From Roseovarius sp. UBA3070 (lineage in GTDB: Bacteria > Pseudomonadota > Alphaproteobacteria > Rhodobacterales > Rhodobacteraceae): a DNA stretch of 15,522 bases. The stretch's first letter is position 1; every line of letters starts with the position of its first letter. Where the stretch lies: positions 1,039 through 16,560 of the forward strand of contig DFBW01000281.1 of the NCBI GenBank assembly GCA_002366775.1, in the 5' to 3' direction. Below the pieces are notes generated by a model. It searched no databases. It was not told where the DNA came from and saw only the letters and a program-made list of their open reading frames with translations. This document shows, piece by piece, positions 1 through 7,005 of this stretch. A program made the position numbers and the translations under genes.

Positions 1-552
1 GATCAGTTTGAGATCAATGTAAACTACAAAAAGACCCTCGACCCGGTGCTGGGCCTGCCCACGCCGGATGAATGCGAGGCCTTGATTGCTCAGGTACAGG
101 TTGAGCGGAAAATCAGTTTTGAGCCGGGATCATCCAATATGGATGCCAATGGCGCGGCGATCATGGACGACATTGCTGAAATTCTGAAGAAATGTGGTGA
201 TATTCGTATGGAAATCGGTGGCCACACTGACAGTCAGGGCCGTGAGGGAATGAACCAGCAGCTTAGTCAGGAGCGCGCACGGGCCATTCTGGACGAGTTG
301 CGCGCACGCCGGGTGTTGACCAGCTCGATCAATTCAAAGGGATATGGTGAAAGCACACCCATCGCCGACAATGAGACCGAAGCAGGCCGCGAAGCCAACC
401 GCCGGATCGAGTTTAAACTGATCCGCCCTGAGCCGATCAAAGACGAGCAAACAACTCTTGAAAGCCTGGCTGATCCGGTAGAAGAAGGGGCACAGACCCC
501 AGCCGAAACCCAGCCTGAGACGGAAGAAGACAGCACAGATGAACAGAACTGA
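1..552 (+). CDS. OmpA-family outer-membrane/peptidoglycan-associated protein, 3' part only
   Basis: The reading frame is open from base 1, so the 5' end lies outside the window; the GTG at 46 is internal. The fragment of 183 residues carries a C-terminal OmpA-like domain, which in this family binds diaminopimelate-containing peptidoglycan and tethers the envelope. Visible hallmarks are the GHTDSQG motif, with its ligand-binding Asp codon at 229-231, then RARAILDEL, GYGES and NRRIEFKLI, with the conserved Arg codon at 400-402. The stretch before it (YKKTLDPVLGLPTPDEC) looks like a spacer or repeat unit of a longer protein. After the domain the C-terminus is a low-complexity acidic tail rich in Glu, Thr and Pro. 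The gene overlaps the next one by 14 bp, which suggests co-transcription and translational coupling. Family assignment is firm; the exact cellular role and the length of the missing part are unknown. Confidence 0.9.
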   Translation, partial: DQFEINVNYKKTLDPVLGLPTPDECEALIAQVQVERKISFEPGSSNMDANGAAIMDDIAEILKKCGDIRMEIGGHTDSQGREGMNQQLSQERARAILDELRARRVLTSSINSKGYGESTPIADNETEAGREANRRIEFKLIRPEPIKDEQTTLESLADPVEEGAQTPAETQPETEEDSTDEQN

Positions 553-865
553 GTTTATCATTGCCACGGCCATCGTTTTGTTTGTGGCGTTCTGCCTGGG
601 CTGGTTTGCGAATTGGCTGATTCATAAATTTATCCGTGTCGCAGGCTCGGATGTGGGCGAGTTGGAGCGCATGGCGCAAGAGTTGCATGAAGCTGAAGAA
701 ACCCGTGATCAGGCCATCACCTATTTGCAACAGCGTGAGGCCGAGCTGACCAACCAGTTGAGCCAGACCGAGGCTGAACTTGCCGCCACCATGGAAGGCC
801 TGCGCGAGGCGCGCTATGAGGCTGAACAGATGCGCTCGGAGCTGGAGCGGCGCGCGGCGATCTAA
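539..865 (+). CDS. Small single-pass membrane protein with coiled coil, unknown function
   Basis: This 108-residue protein starts at ATG 539 inside the end of the OmpA-family gene, so the two are probably translated together. Residues about 5-29 form one hydrophobic segment (IIATAIVLFVAFCLGWFANWL), followed by positively charged residues. From about residue 38 to the end the sequence is rich in Glu, Gln, Ala, Leu and Arg with heptad-like spacing, as expected for a coiled coil. The likely topology is an inner-membrane anchor with a cytoplasmic helix, from the Lys/Arg after the segment. A weak purine-rich Shine-Dalgarno (GAAGAAG) lies about 9 bases upstream. I do not recognise a named family. 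Coupling to an OmpA-domain protein suggests an envelope role, but that is inference from context only. Confidence 0.8.
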   Translation: MNRTEFIIATAIVLFVAFCLGWFANWLIHKFIRVAGSDVGELERMAQELHEAEETRDQAITYLQQREAELTNQLSQTEAELAATMEGLREARYEAEQMRSELERRAAI

Positions 866-1133
866 GAGGCGTTGCCGCTGGAACTCGCGGGATCTGTCGA
901 TTGAAGCGTCTCCTTTCGTTAGCTAGGTACTGATCCATTTAGCGGTGGCGGCTGATCCGCGCATATTCTGTTTCAGATGCATCACCGGTATTTTGAGGTG
1001 ACTTATGGCAATCCGGAAATGCCCTGAGATAAATGGGTCGGGTCGTTTCATGATGGCACGTTGGATGCGTGTGATCGGTTGAAGGGTCGGTGGTCTCGGC
1101 GGGGGTGACGGCAGCATTTTGCACTCATCCCGG
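866..1133. other. Gap between two convergent genes, no convincing gene
   Basis: This 268-bp gap separates the 3' ends of the coiled-coil gene (+) and hrpB (-). I see no strong terminator hairpin with a T-run on either strand. One possible 25-codon reading frame on the + strand (1005-1082, starting MAIRKCPEINGSGR) has a fair Shine-Dalgarno (GAGGTG, four bases upstream), but nothing supports it as a real gene. The minus strand is open over much of the gap but the product is rich in His, Thr and Pro and looks like a shadow or relic. Confidence 0.5.
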
Positions 1134-3581
1134 CTAGCGCCTGGGCTTCGCTCGCAATGTTGGATCAGCCTGGGTCGGGTCTTCGGGCCAGGGGTGTTTG
1201 GGGTAGCGGCCGCGCATATCCTTGCGCACATCGCCATAAGAACTGGCCCAGAATCCAGGGATATCCAATGTGGTTTGCACAGGCTTGCTGGCCGGGGACA
1301 GCAGCGTCACGCGCAGGGGGGTCTTGCCCACCAGCGGATGCGTGGTCTGGCCGAACATTTCTTGTAGGCGCAGGCTGATCTGGGGGTGATCGCCGGCATA
1401 ATCAATCGGGATGTTTCGGCCCAAAGGCGTGGTGAAATGCGCTGGAGCAAGATGGTCTAACCGCTGCATCTGATCCCAGCTGAGCCGGGCGCGCAGCGCA
1501 TCCAGCATGTCAAAGCGTTTCCAATCTTGTGCGGTTTTCACGCCGCTCAGATAGGGCAATAACCAATCGTTTAGACCAGACAGCAGGGCTGCATCCGACA
1601 TATCGGGTAAATCCTTGCCTGCCTCGCGTGCAAGGCTCACACGGGCCACAAACCTGCGAGCGGCGTCTGTCCAGGTCAGGCCAAGATCACGCACGCCGTC
1701 CAGCATGGCGCGGGCGATTGTTTCAATTGGCGCATCTTTCCAGATGCGGTCATCCAATGTCAGCGCCCCAAACTGTTCGCGACGCCGGGCCATCACCCGG
1801 CGCTCGCGCTTGTCCCATTGGCAAATATCGTGCCATTCGATCTGATCGCCATATAGCCCGCGCAGTTCGGCCTCTGAGATTGCAATCGCCTGACGGATGC
1901 GGGCCTCGCGGGGGTTGCCATCCAGATCGGTGGCGACAATCAGGCGGGTGGTGATCAGTGGATCACCCTGGGGCAAAATGGCCCCCTTACCGCCTGACAA
2001 AACATAGCGCGGCTCATCACCGGGGCGACGCAGGCCGATGCGATCTGGATAAGCCAGAGCCGCCATTTCAGCGCCGCTCATCGTGCTTTTACATGCACGT
2101 CTCGCTTGTCGGCTCAGCCGTTTCGCCTCGGTTTTGATACGTTCAATTGCACCGCGATTGGCGGGCCAAGGATGGCGGTCTGCATAGCCGCGCGGATCAT
2201 TCAGAGCCGAAAGGCGCAGCGAGAGGTCCACCGGTGCGGCGCGTGACAGGGGGTCACGATCCGCCAGCAATGCTGCAAGGGGTGCTGCATCAGGCCCCGC
2301 CACCGCCAACATATGCGCCAGACGTGGATGCAGTGGCAACGCGGCCAGTGCCCGGCCATGGTCTGTAATGCGGCCCGACCCATCCAGTGCACCCAGCATC
2401 TGCAACAAGGCTTGTGCTTCGCTGTAGGTGCCGGGGTTGGGGGGCGTCAGCAGCGGAAGATCGGCAGGTGTAACCCCCCAAAGAGCGATATCCAGCGCCA
2501 GCCCAGCCAGATCGGCGGCTTCAATCTCGGCGGGGGGATGTGCGGCCAGAGCGCCTTCGCCGCCTTTGGTCCAGAGGCGGTAACAGGTGCCTTGCGCCAC
2601 CCGGCCTGCGCGGCCTGTGCGTTGGGTGGCCTCGGCGCGTGTCACGGCCTCGGTCACCAGCCGCGACATGCCCGAGCCGGGATCAAACCGGGCCCGGCGC
2701 GCCTTGCCGCCATCGACCACCACTCGGATGTCCTGAATGGTCAGGGAGGTTTCGGCAATGGCGGTGGCCAGTACGATTTTGCGGGCCTGTGTATCGGGGT
2801 GAATGGCGGCGCGTTGCTCGGCAAAGGGCAGGGTGCCGTAGAGAGGGCGAATGCGGCAGTCAGCTGGCAGTCGGTCCTTCAGTAGCCCCGCGACACGGCG
2901 AATTTCGCCTTCGCCGGGCAGAAATACCAGAACACCGCCGCGGGATTCATTCACGGCGTGGACAACCAGATCAGCCAGCGCGTTTTCAAACCGTGTTTCT
3001 TTGCGCAAAGGCCGATCAAGCCAGCGAATGTCCACTGGATAGCTGCGCCCTTGTGAGGTGATCACGGGCGCCTTTATGAGATCGGCCACCGGGGCTGCAT
3101 CCAACGTGGCGGACATCACCACCAGCATCAGATCATCACGCAAGGCGCCCGCAATTTCGAGGCACAGCGCCAATCCCAGATCAGCATTCAGCGAGCGTTC
3201 GTGGAACTCGTCAAAAATTACCGCGCTCACACCGGTCAGTTCCGGGTCCGACTGGATCATACGGGTCAGAATGCCTTCGGTCACCACCTCGATGCGGGTG
3301 GATTTACCCACCTTGGTTTCACCCCGAATGCGGTAGCCGACAGTTTCACCTATTGCTTCGCCCAATGTGTCGGCCATCCGCTCGGCAGCGGCGCGTGCAG
3401 CCAGTCGGCGCGGTTCCAGCATCAGGATACGGCCCGTGACCAGCCCGGCTTTGAGCATCTCAAGTGGCACAACAGTGGTTTTGCCCGCCCCCGGTGGCGC
3501 CTGCAATACGGCGCGCCCTGTGTCCTTAAGGGCTTGGATCAGCGCGGGGATTGCGCTGCGGATGGGAAGGGAATTGCTCAC
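1134..3581 (-). CDS. hrpB: ATP-dependent RNA helicase HrpB (DEAH/RHA family)
   Basis: This is a full-length HrpB-type helicase of 815 residues, close to the usual length of about 810-830. Motifs counted from the chosen start are: Walker A APPGAGKTT (Lys34), motif Ia LEPRRLAARAAA (55-66), motif II DEFHERS (124-130; HrpB proteins carry DEFH rather than DEAH), motif III SAT (157-159) and motif VI QRTGRAGR. The C-terminal third is the HrpB-specific region ending in PWPEDPTQADP. I chose GTG 3581 because the protein then begins MSNSLPIRSAIPAL, as expected for the family; the frame stays open upstream to 3776, but that extension (rich in Pro and Arg) does not look conserved. No good Shine-Dalgarno precedes the GTG. 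The family is linked to RNA metabolism and mRNA processing, but its substrates are poorly known. It is divergent from meaB. Confidence 0.93.
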   Translation of the reverse strand: MSNSLPIRSAIPALIQALKDTGRAVLQAPPGAGKTTVVPLEMLKAGLVTGRILMLEPRRLAARAAAERMADTLGEAIGETVGYRIRGETKVGKSTRIEVVTEGILTRMIQSDPELTGVSAVIFDEFHERSLNADLGLALCLEIAGALRDDLMLVVMSATLDAAPVADLIKAPVITSQGRSYPVDIRWLDRPLRKETRFENALADLVVHAVNESRGGVLVFLPGEGEIRRVAGLLKDRLPADCRIRPLYGTLPFAEQRAAIHPDTQARKIVLATAIAETSLTIQDIRVVVDGGKARRARFDPGSGMSRLVTEAVTRAEATQRTGRAGRVAQGTCYRLWTKGGEGALAAHPPAEIEAADLAGLALDIALWGVTPADLPLLTPPNPGTYSEAQALLQMLGALDGSGRITDHGRALAALPLHPRLAHMLAVAGPDAAPLAALLADRDPLSRAAPVDLSLRLSALNDPRGYADRHPWPANRGAIERIKTEAKRLSRQARRACKSTMSGAEMAALAYPDRIGLRRPGDEPRYVLSGGKGAILPQGDPLITTRLIVATDLDGNPREARIRQAIAISEAELRGLYGDQIEWHDICQWDKRERRVMARRREQFGALTLDDRIWKDAPIETIARAMLDGVRDLGLTWTDAARRFVARVSLAREAGKDLPDMSDAALLSGLNDWLLPYLSGVKTAQDWKRFDMLDALRARLSWDQMQRLDHLAPAHFTTPLGRNIPIDYAGDHPQISLRLQEMFGQTTHPLVGKTPLRVTLLSPASKPVQTTLDIPGFWASSYGDVRKDMRGRYPKHPWPEDPTQADPTLRAKPRR

Positions 3582-3645
3582 ACCAAAGGTTATCGGCGAG
3601 TGCGCCCGATTTGACCAGAGGCGCGATGACCTATGCCCCGCTAAA

Positions 3646-3667
3646 ACACGCCCTGCAAAAGGCGTGT
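3646..3667 (-). terminator. Terminator-like hairpin in the hrpB leader
   Basis: A perfect 7-bp inverted repeat (ACACGCC / GGCGTGT) with an 8-base loop lies 65 bp upstream of the hrpB start. Read on the minus strand the hairpin is followed by TTTT, so it could attenuate transcripts heading into hrpB. Read on the plus strand no U-run follows. It may equally be a protein-binding site in the divergent hrpB-meaB promoter region, or chance. Confidence 0.3.
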
Positions 3668-3795
3668 GTGGATTGCGTGGGAACAAAAGTATTTTTGGAA
3701 AGGTGAAACCAGGGTCGAAACAAGGGCGGTTAGCGGACTGGACATTTGCCAGGCGGGCAAGGCATGAAGATACCAAATGACAACAGGTGAGCGTG

Positions 3796-4779
3796 ATGGA
3801 TATTGATCAGCTGAGCGAACAGGTTCTCAAAGGTGAGCGCCGGGCATTGGCGCGCGCAATTACGTTGATCGAGAGCAGCCGCGCGGATCATCGCACGCTT
3901 TCTGCGGCGTTGCTGGAGCGTCTGCGCCGAGCAGACCGTCAGGCGGTGCGCATCGGGCTGAGTGGCACACCGGGCGTGGGGAAATCTACATTCATTGAGA
4001 GCTTTGGCACCATGCTGACGGCACAGGGGCTGCGCGTGGCTGTCTTGGCGGTTGATCCCAGCTCAGCGCGCTCGGGTGGGTCGATCCTGGGGGATAAAAC
4101 CCGCATGGACCGATTGAGCCGCGATCCAAACGCCTTTATCCGCCCCTCCCCCAGCCAAACCCATTTGGGTGGTGTGGCGCGCCGCACGCGCGAAGCAGTG
4201 ACCTTGTGCGAAGCCGCTGGTTTTGATGTCGTGTTGATTGAAACGGTGGGCGTTGGCCAGTCTGAAACGGTTGTGGCTGAAATGTCAGATCTGTTCATCT
4301 TGCTGCTGGCCCCGGCAGGCGGGGACGAATTGCAGGGCGTGAAACGCGGCATTATGGAAATGGCGGATATTATTCTGGTGAACAAGGCGGATGGTGATCT
4401 GAAGGCCGCCGCCATGCGCACCTGTGCGGATTATGCCGGTGCGCTTAGGTTGCTGCGCAAGCGCCCGCAAGATCCAGATGGATTTCCCAAAGCAATGACC
4501 GTTTCAGCGCTGGAGGAGGACGGCCTGAAGGCTGCCTGGGAGGAAATGCAAACCCTGACAGAGTGGCGCCGTGGCGCCGGGTTTTTTGATGGTCGGCGGT
4601 CTGATCAGGCGCGTTATTGGTTTGAGCAAGAGCTGCGCCATGCGCTTTTGGCCAAGTTGGAAACCGCTGAGGCACGCGCTGAAACGGCGCGTCTGGGTGC
4701 GATTGTAGCGGCTGGTGAGGCAACCCCGGCTGTGGCGGCGGCGCAACTTCTGGCAAGCCTGGGCATCAAAGACGGGTGA
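3796..4779 (+). CDS. meaB: MeaB/ArgK-type GTPase, methylmalonyl-CoA mutase chaperone
   Basis: This 327-residue G3E-family GTPase protects and reloads the cobalamin cofactor of methylmalonyl-CoA mutase or related acyl-CoA mutases in the cytoplasm. The P-loop GTPGVGKST (Lys63) follows an N-terminal helical region; VDPSSARSGGSILGDKTRM, the switch region LIETVGVGQSE, LAPAGGDELQGVKRG and the base-recognition motif NKAD (196-199) are all present, so it should be active. The C-terminal helices serve dimerisation in known homologues. I prefer ATG 3796 because AGGTGA sits five bases before it; a GTG at 3787 in the same frame would add three residues but has no Shine-Dalgarno. The mutase gene is not in the window. 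The hrpB gene runs the opposite way, and the promoter must lie in 3582-3795, where I see no clear consensus. Confidence 0.93.
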   Translation: MDIDQLSEQVLKGERRALARAITLIESSRADHRTLSAALLERLRRADRQAVRIGLSGTPGVGKSTFIESFGTMLTAQGLRVAVLAVDPSSARSGGSILGDKTRMDRLSRDPNAFIRPSPSQTHLGGVARRTREAVTLCEAAGFDVVLIETVGVGQSETVVAEMSDLFILLLAPAGGDELQGVKRGIMEMADIILVNKADGDLKAAAMRTCADYAGALRLLRKRPQDPDGFPKAMTVSALEEDGLKAAWEEMQTLTEWRRGAGFFDGRRSDQARYWFEQELRHALLAKLETAEARAETARLGAIVAAGEATPAVAAAQLLASLGIKDG

Positions 4780-4832
4780 CAGCTGTGCTTGTTTGCGCTA
4801 TCACAGGCCACCAAATGACGGAGGGTGCACAT

Positions 4833-4865
4833 ATGTATTACGGGATCTGGAACATAGCCACTTAA
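4833..4865 (+). CDS. Possible 10-residue leader peptide
   Basis: A tiny reading frame encodes MYYGIWNIAT and stops three bases before the terminator-like hairpin that follows. Its support is a strong Shine-Dalgarno, GGAGGG at 4820-4825, seven bases before the ATG, better than that of the large gene downstream. A short, well-initiated frame ending next to a terminator is the layout of an attenuator. The peptide has two Tyr and one Trp but no run of one amino acid, so no regulating signal can be named. It could also be chance. Confidence 0.3.
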   Translation: MYYGIWNIAT

Positions 4866-4867
4866 GG

Positions 4868-4896
4868 CAGCCAGCTCCGTATGGGCGGCTGTTTTT
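4868..4896 (+). terminator. Intrinsic terminator or attenuator before the ABC transporter gene
   Basis: The sequence folds as CAGCC-(A)-GC-(T)-CC, loop GTAT, GG-GC-GGCTG: nine base pairs with two single-base bulges, followed directly by TTTTT (4892-4896). It could end the meaB transcript 88 bp after its stop codon, or act as an attenuator for the transporter gene that starts 57 bp downstream. Confidence 0.55.
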
Positions 4897-4953
4897 CGAT
4901 GCAGCTTACGCTCCAATTGTGCCCCCATTACTTCCGCCCGAAAGGCGACCGTC

Positions 4954-6840
4954 ATGTACAAGTTCTTTGAAAATCTGATCAATCCCTTCGCGCGTTTTTC
5001 TGAAGATACGCCACCTTCAACGCTATGGGCTTATCTGAAAACCCAATATGCGCCGTTCCGCAAGTGGATGGTGTTGATGGCGTTCAGCGGCATCATCGTG
5101 GCGCTGATGGAAACCGGGTTAATCTTTTATTCGGGCCGGGTGATTGATTTGCTCAGCGGCAATACACCCGACAGCCTGATGGCCAATCATGGGCTGGAGT
5201 TGGCCATTGCCGCTGTGCTGATCATGACGTTGCGCCCGGTGCTGATCGGGCTGAACCATCTGCTGCTGGAACAAACGCTGGCTTCGAACATGCAAGAACA
5301 AGTGCGCTGGCGGGCGCATAAACATCTGTTGGGGCAATCCTCGGGCTTTTTCCAGAACGAGTTTGCCGGGCGTCTGACCAATCGTGTCATGCAATTGGGT
5401 GAAGCTGTCGAGGACAGCACCTACATGGCTTTTGAAGGCGTGTGGTATGCGCTCACTTATGTGCTGGGGGCAGCCATCATTCTGGCAGGTGTTAATCCCA
5501 TTCTGGCCTTGCCTTTGTTGGGGTGGGTGCTGCTGTACAGTCTTTATGTGGCCTATATCGCCAAGCGCGTTGGCGTGGCGAGCGAGAAGTGGTCGGATGC
5601 ACGATCCATGGTGACGGCGCGCGTGGTGGATGCCTATTCCAACGTTGAGACGATCAAGCTCTTTGCCGATGAAAACACAGAAGAAATCTATATTCTGAGC
5701 GCGATGAAACGCTTGCGCCTGCGGGTGCAACGGTTTTTACGACTGATGACCGAGCTGAATTTCGGCCTCAACATCATCAACGGTGTTCTGATCTTGGGTA
5801 TGATTGGTCCGGCGATCTGGCTGTGGTCGCGCGGCTCTGTCAGCGTGGGCGAAGTGGCGGCTGCCTCTGCTTTGACCATTCGGCTGAACGGTATGTCGGG
5901 TTGGATCATGTGGGTGATTATTCGGCTGTTTGAACATGCAGGTGTGATCCGCGAGGCACTGCGCTCGGTTTCTGTGGCGCATGACGTTGTGGATGCACCC
6001 AATGCCCCACCTCTGGACGTGACAGATGCCAAGATCGAGTATCGCGGCGTTACGCATCACTATGGCCGTGGGCGCGGTGGGTTGGAAAATGTTGATTTAA
6101 CGTTTGAACCGGGCACGCGCGTGGGGCTTGTGGGGCGTTCGGGGGCGGGCAAATCCAGCCTTGTGAACCTGCTTTTGCGATTCCGTGATGCCGAAGAGGG
6201 CGAGATCCTGATTGATGGGCAAAATGTGGGTGACGTCACGCAGACCTCATTGCGTCAGTCAATTGGCATGGTGTCTCAGGACAGCTCGCTGTTGCACCGC
6301 TCAATCCGGGCCAATATCCTTTATGGCCGCGCAGATGCAGATGAAGCGGCGATGATTGCAGCGGCAAAAAGGGCTGAGGCCCATGAGTTTATCCTGGATC
6401 TGGAAGATGGGCAGGGTCGGCGCGGGTACGCAGCACATGTGGGTGAACGCGGTGTGAAACTGTCGGGTGGTCAGCGGCAACGGGTGTCAATCGCTCGCGT
6501 GATCCTGAAGGATGCACCCATTCTGGTGCTGGACGAGGCGACATCAGCACTTGATAGTGAAGTGGAAGCGGCCATTCAGGACACTCTGTTTGGATTGATG
6601 GAGGGCAAGACGGTGATCGCTATTGCCCATCGGTTGAGCACAATTGCTCAGATGGACAGGATTGTGGTGATGGATCAGGGGCGTGTTGTTGAGGATGGCA
6701 CACATGATGAATTGCTGGTTCTGGGCGGTGTCTATGCCAGCCTTTGGTCACGGCAATCGGGTGGGTTTCTAGGTGCAGATGAGCCAATGGAGGTGGGGTG
6801 CAACCCCACCCTACGCACCGACGCCAGCCATGATCTGTAG
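4954..6840 (+). CDS. ABC exporter half-transporter, membrane and ATPase domains fused
   Basis: This 628-residue protein has the MsbA-like (ABCB) plan: an N-terminal six-helix transmembrane domain (about residues 35-330), then a nucleotide-binding domain. All ATPase motifs are intact: Walker A GRSGAGKS (394-401, Lys400), signature LSGGQ (503-507), Walker B ILVLDE (523-528, Glu528) and the H-loop His559 in AIAHRLS. Such proteins dimerise in the inner membrane and export lipids, peptides or drugs; the substrate cannot be told from the sequence. A modest Shine-Dalgarno (AAAGG) lies before ATG 4954. The last 16 codons, from residue 613, fall inside a REP-like inverted repeat, and the TAG stop is part of the repeat's GTAG head, so the true family C-terminus probably ended near residue 610. 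The gene is preceded by a possible attenuator and converges with the DUF4175 gene. Confidence 0.92.
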   Translation: MYKFFENLINPFARFSEDTPPSTLWAYLKTQYAPFRKWMVLMAFSGIIVALMETGLIFYSGRVIDLLSGNTPDSLMANHGLELAIAAVLIMTLRPVLIGLNHLLLEQTLASNMQEQVRWRAHKHLLGQSSGFFQNEFAGRLTNRVMQLGEAVEDSTYMAFEGVWYALTYVLGAAIILAGVNPILALPLLGWVLLYSLYVAYIAKRVGVASEKWSDARSMVTARVVDAYSNVETIKLFADENTEEIYILSAMKRLRLRVQRFLRLMTELNFGLNIINGVLILGMIGPAIWLWSRGSVSVGEVAAASALTIRLNGMSGWIMWVIIRLFEHAGVIREALRSVSVAHDVVDAPNAPPLDVTDAKIEYRGVTHHYGRGRGGLENVDLTFEPGTRVGLVGRSGAGKSSLVNLLLRFRDAEEGEILIDGQNVGDVTQTSLRQSIGMVSQDSSLLHRSIRANILYGRADADEAAMIAAAKRAEAHEFILDLEDGQGRRGYAAHVGERGVKLSGGQRQRVSIARVILKDAPILVLDEATSALDSEVEAAIQDTLFGLMEGKTVIAIAHRLSTIAQMDRIVVMDQGRVVEDGTHDELLVLGGVYASLWSRQSGGFLGADEPMEVGCNPTLRTDASHDL

Positions 6841-6860
6841 GGTGGGGTTGCACCCCACCT
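6791..6860. repeat. Twin REP/BIME-like palindromic element
   Basis: Two copies of a 24-bp unit lie in inverted orientation, 6791-6814 (minus) and 6837-6860 (plus), identical over all 24 bp and separated by 22 bp. Each unit has a GTAG head followed by a hairpin, GGTGGGGTTGCACCCCACC, with an 8-bp stem and 3-base loop; the heads face each other. A GTAG tetranucleotide next to a hairpin is the hallmark of REP sequences mobilised by RAYT (TnpA-REP, Y1 HUH) transposases, and paired REPs form BIMEs. The element overlaps the end of the ABC transporter gene and lies between two convergent genes, where its stem could block or end transcription from both sides. No RAYT gene is in the window. Confidence 0.88.
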
Positions 6861-7005
6861 TCGATCGCAACAAAGGTACGACTGCGCCAGCAAGATAAAA
6901 CGGGCTACCACGGCCTGTATGATCTCAAAGAGTTCGTCCAATATCAGCGCGCCCGCGATGGCCGAAATGGCCAGTCCGCTATCCAATGATGTGAAACCAA
7001 TTTGG

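Noticed and set aside
1529..3061. Several plus-strand frames of 140-190 codons across the hrpB gene
   Set aside because: All lie opposite hrpB, are rich in Arg, Gly, Pro and Cys as GC-rich shadows are, and carry no motifs.
3582..3776. N-terminal extension of HrpB by 65 residues
   Set aside because: The extension is rich in Pro, Arg and Ser without family resemblance, and length from GTG 3581 fits HrpB.
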